From CAZEHJ01 sp964512485 (lineage in GTDB: Bacteria; Bacteroidota; Rhodothermia; Rhodothermales; UBA10348): a stretch of DNA of 47,403 bases. Below the pieces are notes generated by a model that was given only the letters and a program-made list of their open reading frames with translations, had not been told where the DNA came from and searched no databases. Below, piece by piece: positions 1 through 7,626 of the stretch. The first letter of the stretch is position 1. Each line of letters opens with the position of its first letter. Location of the stretch: contig CAZEHJ010000026.1 in assembly GCA_964512485.1 (NCBI GenBank), positions 1 to 47,403 of the forward strand, given 5' to 3'. The translations under genes were made by a program, and so were the position numbers.

Positions 1-6
1 TGAAGG

Positions 7-81
7 CGGTCCGGACGAGACTCGAACTCGCGACCTCCTGCGTGACAGGCAGGCGTTCTAACCAAACTGAACTACCGGACC
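7..81 (-). tRNA. tRNA-Asp (GTC)
   Basis: Read on the minus strand this folds as a full cloverleaf. The 7-bp acceptor pairs GGTCCGG with CCGGACC, and there are a D-arm with AGTTCAGTTTGGTTAGAA, an anticodon stem CCTGC/GCAGG around a loop CTGTCAC (anticodon GTC, Asp), and a T-arm with the GTTCGAGTC loop. The discriminator base is G, as expected for tRNA-Asp. The CCA end is not encoded (the next bases are CCT), so it would be added after transcription. The gene sits 168 bp from the tRNA-Phe on the same strand. Confidence 0.96.
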
Positions 82-249
82 TTCTGCTCCATGTTTTCAT
101 GCGATCAAGAATCGCCACTGAGCGGCCGCAAAGATACGGTCACTCTTGAGCTGAGTGCAACCCTGCTATCTTGAGGATATCGTGGAGTACGCACACGGGC
201 TTGAAAGAAGCAATGAAAAGAACAGGACAACATCACGAGGACGTTGTTG

Positions 250-322
250 TGGTCAGGGGCGGAATTGAACCGCCGACACATGGATTTTCAGTCCATTGCT
301 CTACCAACTGAGCTACCTGACC
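250..322 (-). tRNA. tRNA-Phe (GAA)
   Basis: The minus strand gives a 73-nt cloverleaf: acceptor GGTCAGG/CCTGACC, D-arm AGCTCAGTTGGTAGAGC, anticodon stem ATGGA/TCCAT around CTGAAAA (anticodon GAA, Phe), T-arm with GTTCAATTC, and discriminator A. CCA is not encoded. It lies downstream of nadK on the same strand, so it could be co-transcribed with it or with tRNA-Asp, although no processing signals were identified in the spacer. Confidence 0.96.
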
Positions 323-450
323 GTGGAGAGCCGACGAATATACGGCCCTGTTTTGAGCGGAGTCAACCGAGATTGGCATCTGGCTCCGGTTTCACAGTGT
401 GTTTACAATTAATCGTGCCCACGAAGCCTCACAGATCGCCCTCAACTTCA

Positions 451-1332
451 TCATCTTTGCTTTCTTGCGCCCCACATGAGCTTGGTGCGGAGCGTCGAAA
501 AATAGTCCTGCTTTGGGAATCGCACCAGGTTGACGGAATGCTCCGCCTTTTTGATGGTGACAGCATCTGAATCCAAGGTCACCTTTTCGCTGAAACCGTC
601 AGAAGTGAAAATGTGAGGTCTTGTTTGATCTACAACCTTCAACTGAATAGAAGAGTGATCTGGAATCACTATCGGCCGCGCAGTAAGCGTATGAGGGGCA
701 ATCGGCGTGATCAGGACGGAGCCACATCCTGGCGTCATGATCGGTCCTCCCAGTGCGAGGGAATATGCTGTTGATCCCGTCGGTGTCGAAACGATGATGC
801 CGTCGGCCCAATAGGTGTTCAGGTAGGCGCCATCTACTGTCACTTCGATGGCCAACAGGCCTGCATCTCCTGATCGCTGAATGGTAAACTCATTCATGGC
901 CCAGGGGACGGGCAGTCGCCGGCCGGAAGACAGCTCAGCTTGCAGCACAAGCCTCTTTTCGACTTCGTAATCTCCTGTTGAAAGTTGTTCGAGCCGATCC
1001 TTCAACCCGGTGGCCTCCACACTGCTGAGGAATCCGAGACGACCATGATTGACGCCGATGATGGGCTTCTGAATTTCTCCCAATTCCGCAACAGTGTTCA
1101 GAAGCGTACCGTCTCCTCCCAGGGATACTACGATGTCCGCTTTGTCGTGGAAGTCAGCTACTGATGCGGCTGATTCTATGTCTCCCGATATTTTTCCACG
1201 CTCCTGCAGGCCCTCGAAGACGGAAGGATGCAGCACGTAGGGGCGATCTGAGGAATCCAGGAATGAAATCAGATCTGAGAGCGGGTCCCAGAGTCCTTCC
1301 TTCCTCGTATTTCCTGTAATTCCCAATCGCAT
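451..1332 (-). CDS. nadK: NAD kinase (NADK/PpnK family)
   Basis: This enzyme phosphorylates NAD with ATP to make NADP and acts in the cytosol. The 293-residue product has the family hallmarks: the nucleotide-binding GGDGT motif (VSLGGDGTLLNTV), then the NAD-site block WADGIIVSTPTGSTAYSLA and the following GGP segment, then the ITPIAPHTL motif. A longer frame begins at 1353, but I place the start at 1332. An AGGAG lies at 1339-1343, six bases upstream of that ATG, and the protein then begins MRLGITGN, the usual Rossmann-like opening. Length is normal for bacterial NadK. It faces away from the yifB-like gene; the 80-bp space between them would hold both promoters. Confidence 0.95.
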   Translation of the reverse strand: MRLGITGNTRKEGLWDPLSDLISFLDSSDRPYVLHPSVFEGLQERGKISGDIESAASVADFHDKADIVVSLGGDGTLLNTVAELGEIQKPIIGVNHGRLGFLSSVEATGLKDRLEQLSTGDYEVEKRLVLQAELSSGRRLPVPWAMNEFTIQRSGDAGLLAIEVTVDGAYLNTYWADGIIVSTPTGSTAYSLALGGPIMTPGCGSVLITPIAPHTLTARPIVIPDHSSIQLKVVDQTRPHIFTSDGFSEKVTLDSDAVTIKKAEHSVNLVRFPKQDYFSTLRTKLMWGARKQR

Positions 1333-1413
1333 GCATATCTCCTGCTGATTCACCGGTCAAGCGCAATCTAAGAGCGGTGGACGCGCCGATCCACAATAGA
1401 GGGGGTTGCGCAG

Positions 1414-2949
1414 ATGAAGAAATGGTGTCTGTTCAATACTCGAATATCATCAGCTCAGGAGCAAGCATTGAACTCGAACCAACGGTATTGTCGATTGACG
1501 GGCAGCGCGGCCTCCGGAATCGAGACGGTCCTGGTGGATATCGAGATTTCAATCGTACGGGGAATACCAAGAAATACCATTGTGGGGCTGCCCAATGGGG
1601 CAGTCCGTGAAGCGCTCGACAGGATACGGTCTGCTCTTCTGGCGTCGGGATACAAACTGCCACGCGGTGCTATCACGGTGAATCTGGCCCCCGCCGACGT
1701 CAGAAAGGAAGGCACCTCGTTTGATTTACCGATTGCTCTGGGCATTCTCATGGCGGAGGGAGACATCAACGCCGGGATTGCCACGACCGAGACTCTGGTA
1801 ATGGGTGAATTGTCGCTCGATGGGTCGGTTCGGCCCGTCAGGGGAGTGCTGGCAGCATTACACGGGGCCGTTCGCGCCGGAGTCAAAAAGTGCATCGTGC
1901 CGGCAGACAATACCGCCGAGGCGCAGGTCCTCACAGATCTGGATATCTATGGTGTCTCCACGCTGGAAGAAGCCATGCGTGCGATGGAAGGGAAAGGCAC
2001 TATCGCGAAAGATCCGAAACCGTTCGAATCGGCGTATGAACGATCTGTGACCGAAGATTTTGGTGATGTCATCGGACAGACGAGAGGAATACGGGCGATG
2101 GAAATCGTGGCTGCAGGAGGTCATAATCTTCTTTTGATTGGTCCTCCCGGATGCGGGAAGACCATGTTGTCGAGGCGGCTCCCAACCATTCTGCCGGCCT
2201 GGTCAAAAGAAGAGGCACTCGAAACGACGTGTATTCATTCGCTACGTGGTCTCGGCCACTCGGGACTGATCGGCCGCAGACCATTCAGAGCTCCACATCA
2301 CTCCGTATCCACGGCTGGCATGATCGGAGGCGGAAATCCTGTATTACCTGGAGAGGTGTCTCTTGCCCATCAGGGCGTCCTTTTCCTGGATGAGCTAGCA
2401 GAATACACCAGATCAGTGCTTGAAAGCCTCCGAGAGCCCATGGAGGAGGGACGAGTTACAATATCGCGAGCACAGGGTCCGGTGAATTATCCTGCCTGTT
2501 TTCAGCTTGTTGCCGCCATGAATCCATGTCCATGTGGTTATTCGGGTGTCAAAGACCGGGTATGCCTCTGCACTCCACGGCAGATCAATCAATATCGTTC
2601 CAAAGTGAGTGGTCCGTTGATGGATCGCATAGATATGCAGGTGATGATGGACTCTGTTGATCCAGCGTCAAGCCGTTTGCGTGGGGAATATTCCTCCTCA
2701 AAATTGTCCGATCGCGTTGCAAGGGCCAGAGCGTACATACAGCGCTCGCGTAAAAGTGACCGCGCCCAACGACTTCAACCCGATGTAGAGAGCATGTTGG
2801 ACCGCGCCGTTTACTCTCTTTCGATGTCCATGCGCTCGAGGAAAAGAGTCGCACGGGTTGCACACACGATCGCTGCCCTGGATGAGGCCGATACAGTTTC
2901 GGTAGCGCACATTGCCGAAGCTCTACGCTTCAGGCATTCGTGGCATTGA
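1414..2949 (+). CDS. YifB/ComM-family AAA+ ATPase (magnesium-chelatase-like)
   Basis: A YifB/ComM-type protein; ComM in other bacteria is a hexameric helicase that aids branch migration during natural transformation. The N-terminal part is an S5-fold (Lon-protease-like) domain with VGLPNGAVREALDRIRSAL and NLAPADVRKEG. A magnesium-chelatase-type AAA+ domain follows, with Walker A GPPGCGKT (Lys about residue 249), Walker B VLFLDEL, and the family Cys cluster CPCGYSGVKDRVCLC. The C-terminal lid ends AEALRFRHSWH. The start is ambiguous: the ATG at 1414 has a G-rich upstream stretch, but TTG at 1468 has a consensus AGGAG (1457-1461) with 6-nt spacing and would leave about ten residues before the conserved region. 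It ends one base before the convergent exbD stop. Confidence 0.93.
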   Translation: MKKWCLFNTRISSAQEQALNSNQRYCRLTGSAASGIETVLVDIEISIVRGIPRNTIVGLPNGAVREALDRIRSALLASGYKLPRGAITVNLAPADVRKEGTSFDLPIALGILMAEGDINAGIATTETLVMGELSLDGSVRPVRGVLAALHGAVRAGVKKCIVPADNTAEAQVLTDLDIYGVSTLEEAMRAMEGKGTIAKDPKPFESAYERSVTEDFGDVIGQTRGIRAMEIVAAGGHNLLLIGPPGCGKTMLSRRLPTILPAWSKEEALETTCIHSLRGLGHSGLIGRRPFRAPHHSVSTAGMIGGGNPVLPGEVSLAHQGVLFLDELAEYTRSVLESLREPMEEGRVTISRAQGPVNYPACFQLVAAMNPCPCGYSGVKDRVCLCTPRQINQYRSKVSGPLMDRIDMQVMMDSVDPASSRLRGEYSSSKLSDRVARARAYIQRSRKSDRAQRLQPDVESMLDRAVYSLSMSMRSRKRVARVAHTIAALDEADTVSVAHIAEALRFRHSWH

Positions 2950-2950
2950 G

Positions 2951-3361
2951 TCAGTTTACTCTGGTTGTGGTCTGATCGGTAGCCATCAACAATCGAAGGT
3001 TCAAAGCACGAGCTGCGCTGGCAACGGCGGCAAAATGCTTTACAAGAGCATCTTCATCGGCTCTGAGTACAAGCGCCGTGCGCCCATCGAGGGATTGCTG
3101 GATGGCAGTGATGAGTCCGTCTTTAGACACCTGCTGTTGCTCGACGAAATAGGTACCATCGCTGGTTACCGCCACAGACACATATTGTCCGGTGGTAGGA
3201 GCAGATGTTTGCGTACGAGGAAGAGTGACTTGTATTCCAAACTGAGGAATGAAGCTGCTGGTCAGCAGGAAGAATATCAGCAGCAAGAGAACAATGTCAG
3301 CCAGGCCAGCCTGACTGTAACTCTTGAGCAGCTTCCGATCTGTGGAGAAGTTGAGAGACAT
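2951..3361 (-). CDS. exbD: ExbD/TolR-family proton-channel subunit
   Basis: ExbD/TolR partners with ExbB/TolQ to turn the proton gradient into work on TonB- or Tol-type proteins in the inner membrane. The 136-residue product has a short cytoplasmic N-terminus, one membrane helix (ADIVLLLLIFFLLTSSF) carrying the essential Asp at its start, and a periplasmic ExbD domain. The start is set at 3361, four bases after the exbB stop, giving MSLNFSTDRK; a longer in-frame extension to 3433 would overlap exbB and adds nothing family-like. Bacteroidota loci often have two ExbD genes; only one is here. It is the last gene of the minus-strand envelope operon. Confidence 0.9.
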   Translation of the reverse strand: MSLNFSTDRKLLKSYSQAGLADIVLLLLIFFLLTSSFIPQFGIQVTLPRTQTSAPTTGQYVSVAVTSDGTYFVEQQQVSKDGLITAIQQSLDGRTALVLRADEDALVKHFAAVASAARALNLRLLMATDQTTTRVN

Positions 3362-3365
3362 AATG

Positions 3366-4100
3366 TTAGAAGCTGTTACCGTAACCACTGGTCGAAGACG
3401 GACCTTCCGATGCAGGTGTCTGAAGCATATCAATGAACTCAGTCGCAGACTGCTCCATATCGTTCACCAGGCGGCTGATTCTGCTCAACAGGAAGTTGTA
3501 GAAGAAGAAGGCCAGAATGCCCACGACGAGGCCGGCTGCGGTCGAAATGAGAGCTTCCCAGATTCCTCCAGCAAGAACGCTTGGGTTTACATTTCCCTGA
3601 AGGCTCTGAATTTGCTGGAACGCTTCGATCATCCCCGTGACAGTACCCAGGAATCCCATCATAGGAGCGATACCGGCGATGCTGGCAAGAATGTCCATTC
3701 TCTTTTCGAGTTCAAACGCCTCGTGTTTTCCTGCGGCATTTACTGCATCCTGAATCTCCGAAATGGGTCTTCCCAGTCTTTCAAGGCCATGTTTCAGAAT
3801 GCGGGTCAGCGGTTTGTCCTGCACTTCGCAGTACGCCTGAGCTCCGTGGATATTGCCGGCGCCCACATACTCTCTGATTTTGGCCATGATCTCGGATCTG
3901 TTGGTGACAGATCTGCGGATTGTCATGAGGCGCTCAACGAGGAGGTAAATCGTCAGGAGCGACAGAAGCAGGATGGGGATCATGATCCATCCTGCCTGCA
4001 TAATTATATCAAGCTGGGATGCACTGGCGGCATCCGACACAGCCTGTAGGCTGTCCAGGATGGCCGGATCGACCTCCTGAGTTGCTTGAAATCTTGTCAT
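3366..4100 (-). CDS. exbB: ExbB/TolQ/MotA-family proton-channel protein
   Basis: Inner-membrane proton-channel subunit of the ExbB/TolQ family, 244 residues. One helix near the N-terminus (GWIMIPILLLSLLTIYLLVER) is followed by a cytoplasmic region and then the conserved pair of helices around ASIAGIAPMMGFLGTVTGMI and STAAGLVVGILAFFFYNFLL. The GFLGTVTGMI block is the family signature lining the proton path. The gene lies 33 bp after the HU-SPOR gene and 4 bp before exbD on the same strand, so the two are almost certainly co-expressed. Whether the complex drives the TonB encoded at 17565 or a Tol-like system cannot be told from sequence alone. Confidence 0.93.
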   Translation of the reverse strand: MTRFQATQEVDPAILDSLQAVSDAASASQLDIIMQAGWIMIPILLLSLLTIYLLVERLMTIRRSVTNRSEIMAKIREYVGAGNIHGAQAYCEVQDKPLTRILKHGLERLGRPISEIQDAVNAAGKHEAFELEKRMDILASIAGIAPMMGFLGTVTGMIEAFQQIQSLQGNVNPSVLAGGIWEALISTAAGLVVGILAFFFYNFLLSRISRLVNDMEQSATEFIDMLQTPASEGPSSTSGYGNSF

Positions 4101-4133
4101 GTATCTGATCTGGATCGGTTAAGTTAAATAGTG

Positions 4134-5606
4134 CTATTGTATGCGCAAAACCCATGTACCTGATGGCAAATCAGAATTCATGGCTTGACGAGCGCTGTCC
4201 GCCAAGGCAGCAGTCGGAAATACTCCAACTCCCATCCTGTAACGGGTCACTCCTTCCGATTGGTATGAAAGGACACCGACGGGCAGCCCCAGAGATCTGA
4301 AGGCTTCTATCGATGTCTGTGCGTTTTCCTGAGTCAGGCTGGAACCTGTGATGAGGGTGTATCCATCCATGTCCCTTGTGATCCCGGAAGAATCGTCTTC
4401 GGTCACATTTTCTCGCGAATCGACAGGATTGTCATCGTTTTCCGAAGAAATAGAGGTCTGAGCTAGAGCCTGTTCGCTGACTGAATCGTCACCAGACGAC
4501 CCGGATAGTTCTTCCGTATCGGATTCCGGAAGAACAGAAGAAGCCGCAAGAGAGTCTTCACTCGCCGGGTCCATGGAGGTCACTTCTTCGATGACGGCAG
4601 CTTGTTGAGCAGATTCGCTATCTGGGCCAGCGAACCCATACTTGTAAATCAGTGCGGCTACGATGGCGATGGCGAATACGCCGAGCACGATGTACGCGCC
4701 TTTGCCACCGCCGGAGTTTCGGGAAGACGGGCCGGTGGCGCGTCGTTTTGGAGCCTTTTCATTCTTCACAGGAGCAATCACAGGTTCTCTCGTAATCTCC
4801 TCACCAGAAACAGATTGAGGCGCAGTACTTGCTCCACCGGAGGGAGAATCTGTTTCGACCTCTCCCGGATCGTTCATTGAGGCAGCATGACCATAACCTG
4901 GGCTGAACTCGGATACGTCGTCCTGGGAAGAATCGCCCTCGAATGCGGCAGCGTCGTCAGCGGGCTCCAGTGCCCTTTCAGTAGGGGCTGCTTCAGCCGG
5001 GTTGTCTTCCGCCTCCTCAGGTTCGGTCGATATCGATTCGTCCGCTTTCTCGACAGCAGCTGAAAAGCGTATGTCCCAATCGTCTTCAGAGACAGTCGCC
5101 TCTTCGATAGGGTCTGACTCGGATTCGCCAGTTGAGTCGTTGGCCGCGGTCTCAGATTCTTCCATCGGATTGCTTTCCAACTCGGCGACTTCGGTCGAGT
5201 GAACTTCCGGATCAAGGGGGTCCACAGATTGATCGAGGCCGGCGTCATTTTCGATTTCTGATTCCGCCTTCGCTTCCACCGCGGATGGAATCGCACCCTC
5301 TGGACCACTGTCGGAGTCGTTTTGATCGAGATCAGATTGACCGTTCACCTTGGTGATTCCAGATGAATAGCCCTCCATAGGTGGAAGTTCAGTCATCAGA
5401 TTCAGTCCAGCATCGGCCTGAAATGAAAGTCCGTTCGTACCGGAGGAGAGCGTCCCCAACCCGTCGAGAACGCACACACCCGACTGCTCGAGTTCTTGTT
5501 TTACCTCATTGATCCAGGTGTGAGTAAGGCCGGAGGCTTGACGTCTGGATACAGGACTGTCTTCAAACAGGACATCGATCAGGGAAATGGCTTCTCGGGA
5601 TCTCAC
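4134..5606 (-). CDS. HU-like (CCDC81 type, second domain) / transmembrane / SPOR-domain protein
   Basis: A 490-residue, single-span inner-membrane protein. Residues 1-80 look like the second of the two HU-like CCDC81-type domains known from Bacteroidota SPOR proteins (helices, then CVLDGLGTLSSGTNGLSFQ). Residues about 85-290 are an extremely acidic, Glu/Asp/Ser-rich linker; a basic patch (KAPKRRATG) precedes a helix at about 303-322 (YIVLGVFAIAIVAALIYKYG). After another acidic linker, residues about 413-490 form a SPOR domain, a fold that binds denuded septal peptidoglycan. The start is a GTG overlapping the previous stop (GTGA), and a stop lies two codons upstream in frame, so this start or a frameshift is forced. 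The first HU domain is the separate gene at 5603-5806. Confidence 0.8.
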   Translation of the reverse strand: MRSREAISLIDVLFEDSPVSRRQASGLTHTWINEVKQELEQSGVCVLDGLGTLSSGTNGLSFQADAGLNLMTELPPMEGYSSGITKVNGQSDLDQNDSDSGPEGAIPSAVEAKAESEIENDAGLDQSVDPLDPEVHSTEVAELESNPMEESETAANDSTGESESDPIEEATVSEDDWDIRFSAAVEKADESISTEPEEAEDNPAEAAPTERALEPADDAAAFEGDSSQDDVSEFSPGYGHAASMNDPGEVETDSPSGGASTAPQSVSGEEITREPVIAPVKNEKAPKRRATGPSSRNSGGGKGAYIVLGVFAIAIVAALIYKYGFAGPDSESAQQAAVIEEVTSMDPASEDSLAASSVLPESDTEELSGSSGDDSVSEQALAQTSISSENDDNPVDSRENVTEDDSSGITRDMDGYTLITGSSLTQENAQTSIEAFRSLGLPVGVLSYQSEGVTRYRMGVGVFPTAALADSARQAMNSDLPSGTWVLRIQ

Positions 5607-5806
5607 TTCTCACTCACCGCAGTTTCTTCGCTTTCCCGAAAGTCGTACTCCACACCCGGAGCCGACCAAATATTCCGACCGTCCTTTTCTTCACGCTTTG
5701 CCGGTATTTCACGGCCGACAAAGGTACCGAGTCCGGGAATAATCACATCCTTCCCGGAAAGAAGGGCACCTGCAATCAAACGACTTATGGCTGTTCTGTT
5801 TTTCAA
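5603..5806 (-). CDS. HU-like (CCDC81 type, first domain) small protein, split from its SPOR partner
   Basis: A 67-residue protein matching the first HU-like domain of the paired CCDC81-type module: short N-terminal helices, then VIIPGLGTFVGREIPAK, the VIPGxGxFV core with the following PAK. The start is TTG at 5806; a TAG lies three codons upstream, so no longer form exists in this frame. Its TGA overlaps the GTG of the HU-SPOR gene by four bases. In related bacteria the two domains normally belong to one polypeptide, so this is either a genuine split into two translationally coupled cistrons or a one-base frameshift. It lies 82 bp after the barrel gene on the same strand. Confidence 0.7.
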   Translation of the reverse strand: MKNRTAISRLIAGALLSGKDVIIPGLGTFVGREIPAKREEKDGRNIWSAPGVEYDFRESEETAVSEK

Positions 5807-5888
5807 CTTGAACTAAGGTCGTGGTTGAATTATGGTCGTGGAGTCAGATCGACGCTTCGAAGATACGAGCAAGTTTTGCATGAAAGCA

Positions 5889-7622
5889 CTACCAGCGGTA
5901 GCGTAGACCCAGATAAAACGAGTCCGATTCAAAATCATATCCATCCCAGTAACCAGGGCCCGTACCCAGATCTCTGACTCCGGTCATGAGCGCATAGTCA
6001 TCATGGAAAAAGTAGGACCACATTATGTGAATCCGTGTTACCGATGGAATCTGAGTCGCCGCCAGCACATCGATCGTTCGCTTCGACTCGTGCTCGAAAG
6101 CCAGGCGGAATTCCGCATCGCCTTTGAGCATGGTGGCAGAAGCAAATCCGCCAAAGCTCATTGAGGGTGTGTACGGAACGTCCAGATCGGTAGCGGAAAC
6201 CGAAGCGTCTTGCAGCAGCATATCAACTCCGACTTGAAAACCAGAAACAGGCACGGCGGTCAGGCTAGCCTCGAAATACAGAACGTCAACATCTGAATAC
6301 TGAAAAGCGGGATAGCCTCTGACGTATCCAAGGGCAGCGACTGCCGGATGGACAGGATATCGACTGAACGGAATGTCGCGATATCCACCCCTGGCGGAAC
6401 CGCTGACAAATTCAGACTGGATAGAGACTCCGGCATTGGCGTCTATGGTGGACATCGAGGGAAGAATCCGGGGCTCATCCATCATGAAAGGAGAGAGTCG
6501 GTACAGGTCTTTCGAAAGTGCAGTATTCATGGACGGGGTGTTTCCGATATCCAGCTTCACCGACGGAGACAACGAGTACGTGGCCCGCAATACAGGAGAA
6601 AAATAGGACAGAGATTGCGCGATACCGCCAACGCTCTGGGCTTTCGAATCGAATCCCATAAGTGCAGCACCCGCTTCAAGCTCCAGTTTGGCTGAGTACA
6701 GATACTTGAAGGAGGCCGATGCCATTCCTGATTTGATCGTTGATCCGGGAAATGATCCTGCATCCAGTCCAGATGTTGCGCCATCGACAGAAACATTGAT
6801 GCTCGCATCCTGCATTGGAACGGATAACGATGTTTTCAGCGTCAGATAGGATTCGTCCCTGGTCGTTACCGGGTCGACTCTGACGGCCGCATCAAATACG
6901 TCCGTTTCAAGGCTCGTTTTACCCGCAGTGAGTGCGGAATGAAACTCGACCGATGATCCGGGCTCTGAATTCAGCGAAATCGTGCCATCATAACCGGAAA
7001 ACGTTCTATCCGGCGAACTGCGAGATGGCACTCCGACCGCTGGTTGAGCGCCGAAGAGGGAATAAGAATTTCTGAACGCAGTTCCACCCAAACCCAGGAA
7101 TAAGGAACCGACTCTTCGATCGAGAGACGGTGTTATTGACATATGATTTCTTCCCGTATCAGTACCGACTCCTCCTACAGTGACATCTTGTCCTTCTGTG
7201 CCGAAGTAGGTCGCCGAAACGAGCGCAGAGGTGTTCTCCGTGGAAATGAGGGTGATGTCAGCATCAAGAGAGCGATCCAGGAAGCGTCCGGCAGAAATAT
7301 CAACGATCCCGCGTATGGGCGTTCTCGTTGCCATCGCCGAGACATCAGGCGGTTCGGGAGCGGAAAGAGGACTGGGTGGCAGATCCGCGCTGGGTTGCTT
7401 GTAGGCTTCGGTGAAAGGACGACGTCCGGAGGAAATGTCCGGTACGGGCGGTGGCGGATTGAAGCCGACAATGGGTTGTCTGCGAAGGGTCGGAAATACG
7501 ATGCTAAGATCACCCGTGATTTCAACCTCACGAGGAGCCAGGTCGGGAAGGATAGTATCCTGTCTGGCCTGAGCTGCCGTTGCGCAGAAAACGAGTACAA
7601 GAATGGATAGGATGTTTTTCAT
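5889..7622 (-). CDS. Putative outer-membrane beta-barrel protein
   Basis: A 577-residue secreted protein with no family I can name. It begins with a clear signal peptide (MKNILSILVLVFCATAAQA) and a proline-rich stretch (GFNPPPPVPD). The rest is dominated by alternating polar/hydrophobic strands rich in Ser, Thr, Gly and aromatics, as in a transmembrane beta-barrel, and it ends in GLRYRW with a terminal aromatic residue, the usual barrel-assembly signal. The start at 7622 lies 4 bp after the TPR gene stop; a longer frame to 7667 would overlap that gene and spoil the signal peptide. Context suggests an outer-membrane partner of the TPR protein and the ExbBD motor downstream. Confidence is high for the location, low for the role. 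Confidence 0.75.
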   Translation of the reverse strand: MKNILSILVLVFCATAAQARQDTILPDLAPREVEITGDLSIVFPTLRRQPIVGFNPPPPVPDISSGRRPFTEAYKQPSADLPPSPLSAPEPPDVSAMATRTPIRGIVDISAGRFLDRSLDADITLISTENTSALVSATYFGTEGQDVTVGGVGTDTGRNHMSITPSLDRRVGSLFLGLGGTAFRNSYSLFGAQPAVGVPSRSSPDRTFSGYDGTISLNSEPGSSVEFHSALTAGKTSLETDVFDAAVRVDPVTTRDESYLTLKTSLSVPMQDASINVSVDGATSGLDAGSFPGSTIKSGMASASFKYLYSAKLELEAGAALMGFDSKAQSVGGIAQSLSYFSPVLRATYSLSPSVKLDIGNTPSMNTALSKDLYRLSPFMMDEPRILPSMSTIDANAGVSIQSEFVSGSARGGYRDIPFSRYPVHPAVAALGYVRGYPAFQYSDVDVLYFEASLTAVPVSGFQVGVDMLLQDASVSATDLDVPYTPSMSFGGFASATMLKGDAEFRLAFEHESKRTIDVLAATQIPSVTRIHIMWSYFFHDDYALMTGVRDLGTGPGYWDGYDFESDSFYLGLRYRW

Positions 7623-7626
7623 GTTC

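Noticed and set aside
1377..1610. 77-aa frame overlapping the start of the YifB-like gene
   Set aside because: Considered as a frameshifted N-terminus of YifB, but the conserved N-terminal region is already intact in the main frame.
3324..4049. 241-aa plus-strand open frame
   Set aside because: Lies entirely antisense to exbB and the start of exbD, which have clear family motifs.
7143..7610. 155-aa plus-strand and 141-aa minus-strand alternative frames in the barrel gene
   Set aside because: Shadows of the barrel coding frame, which has a signal peptide and barrel-like pattern throughout.
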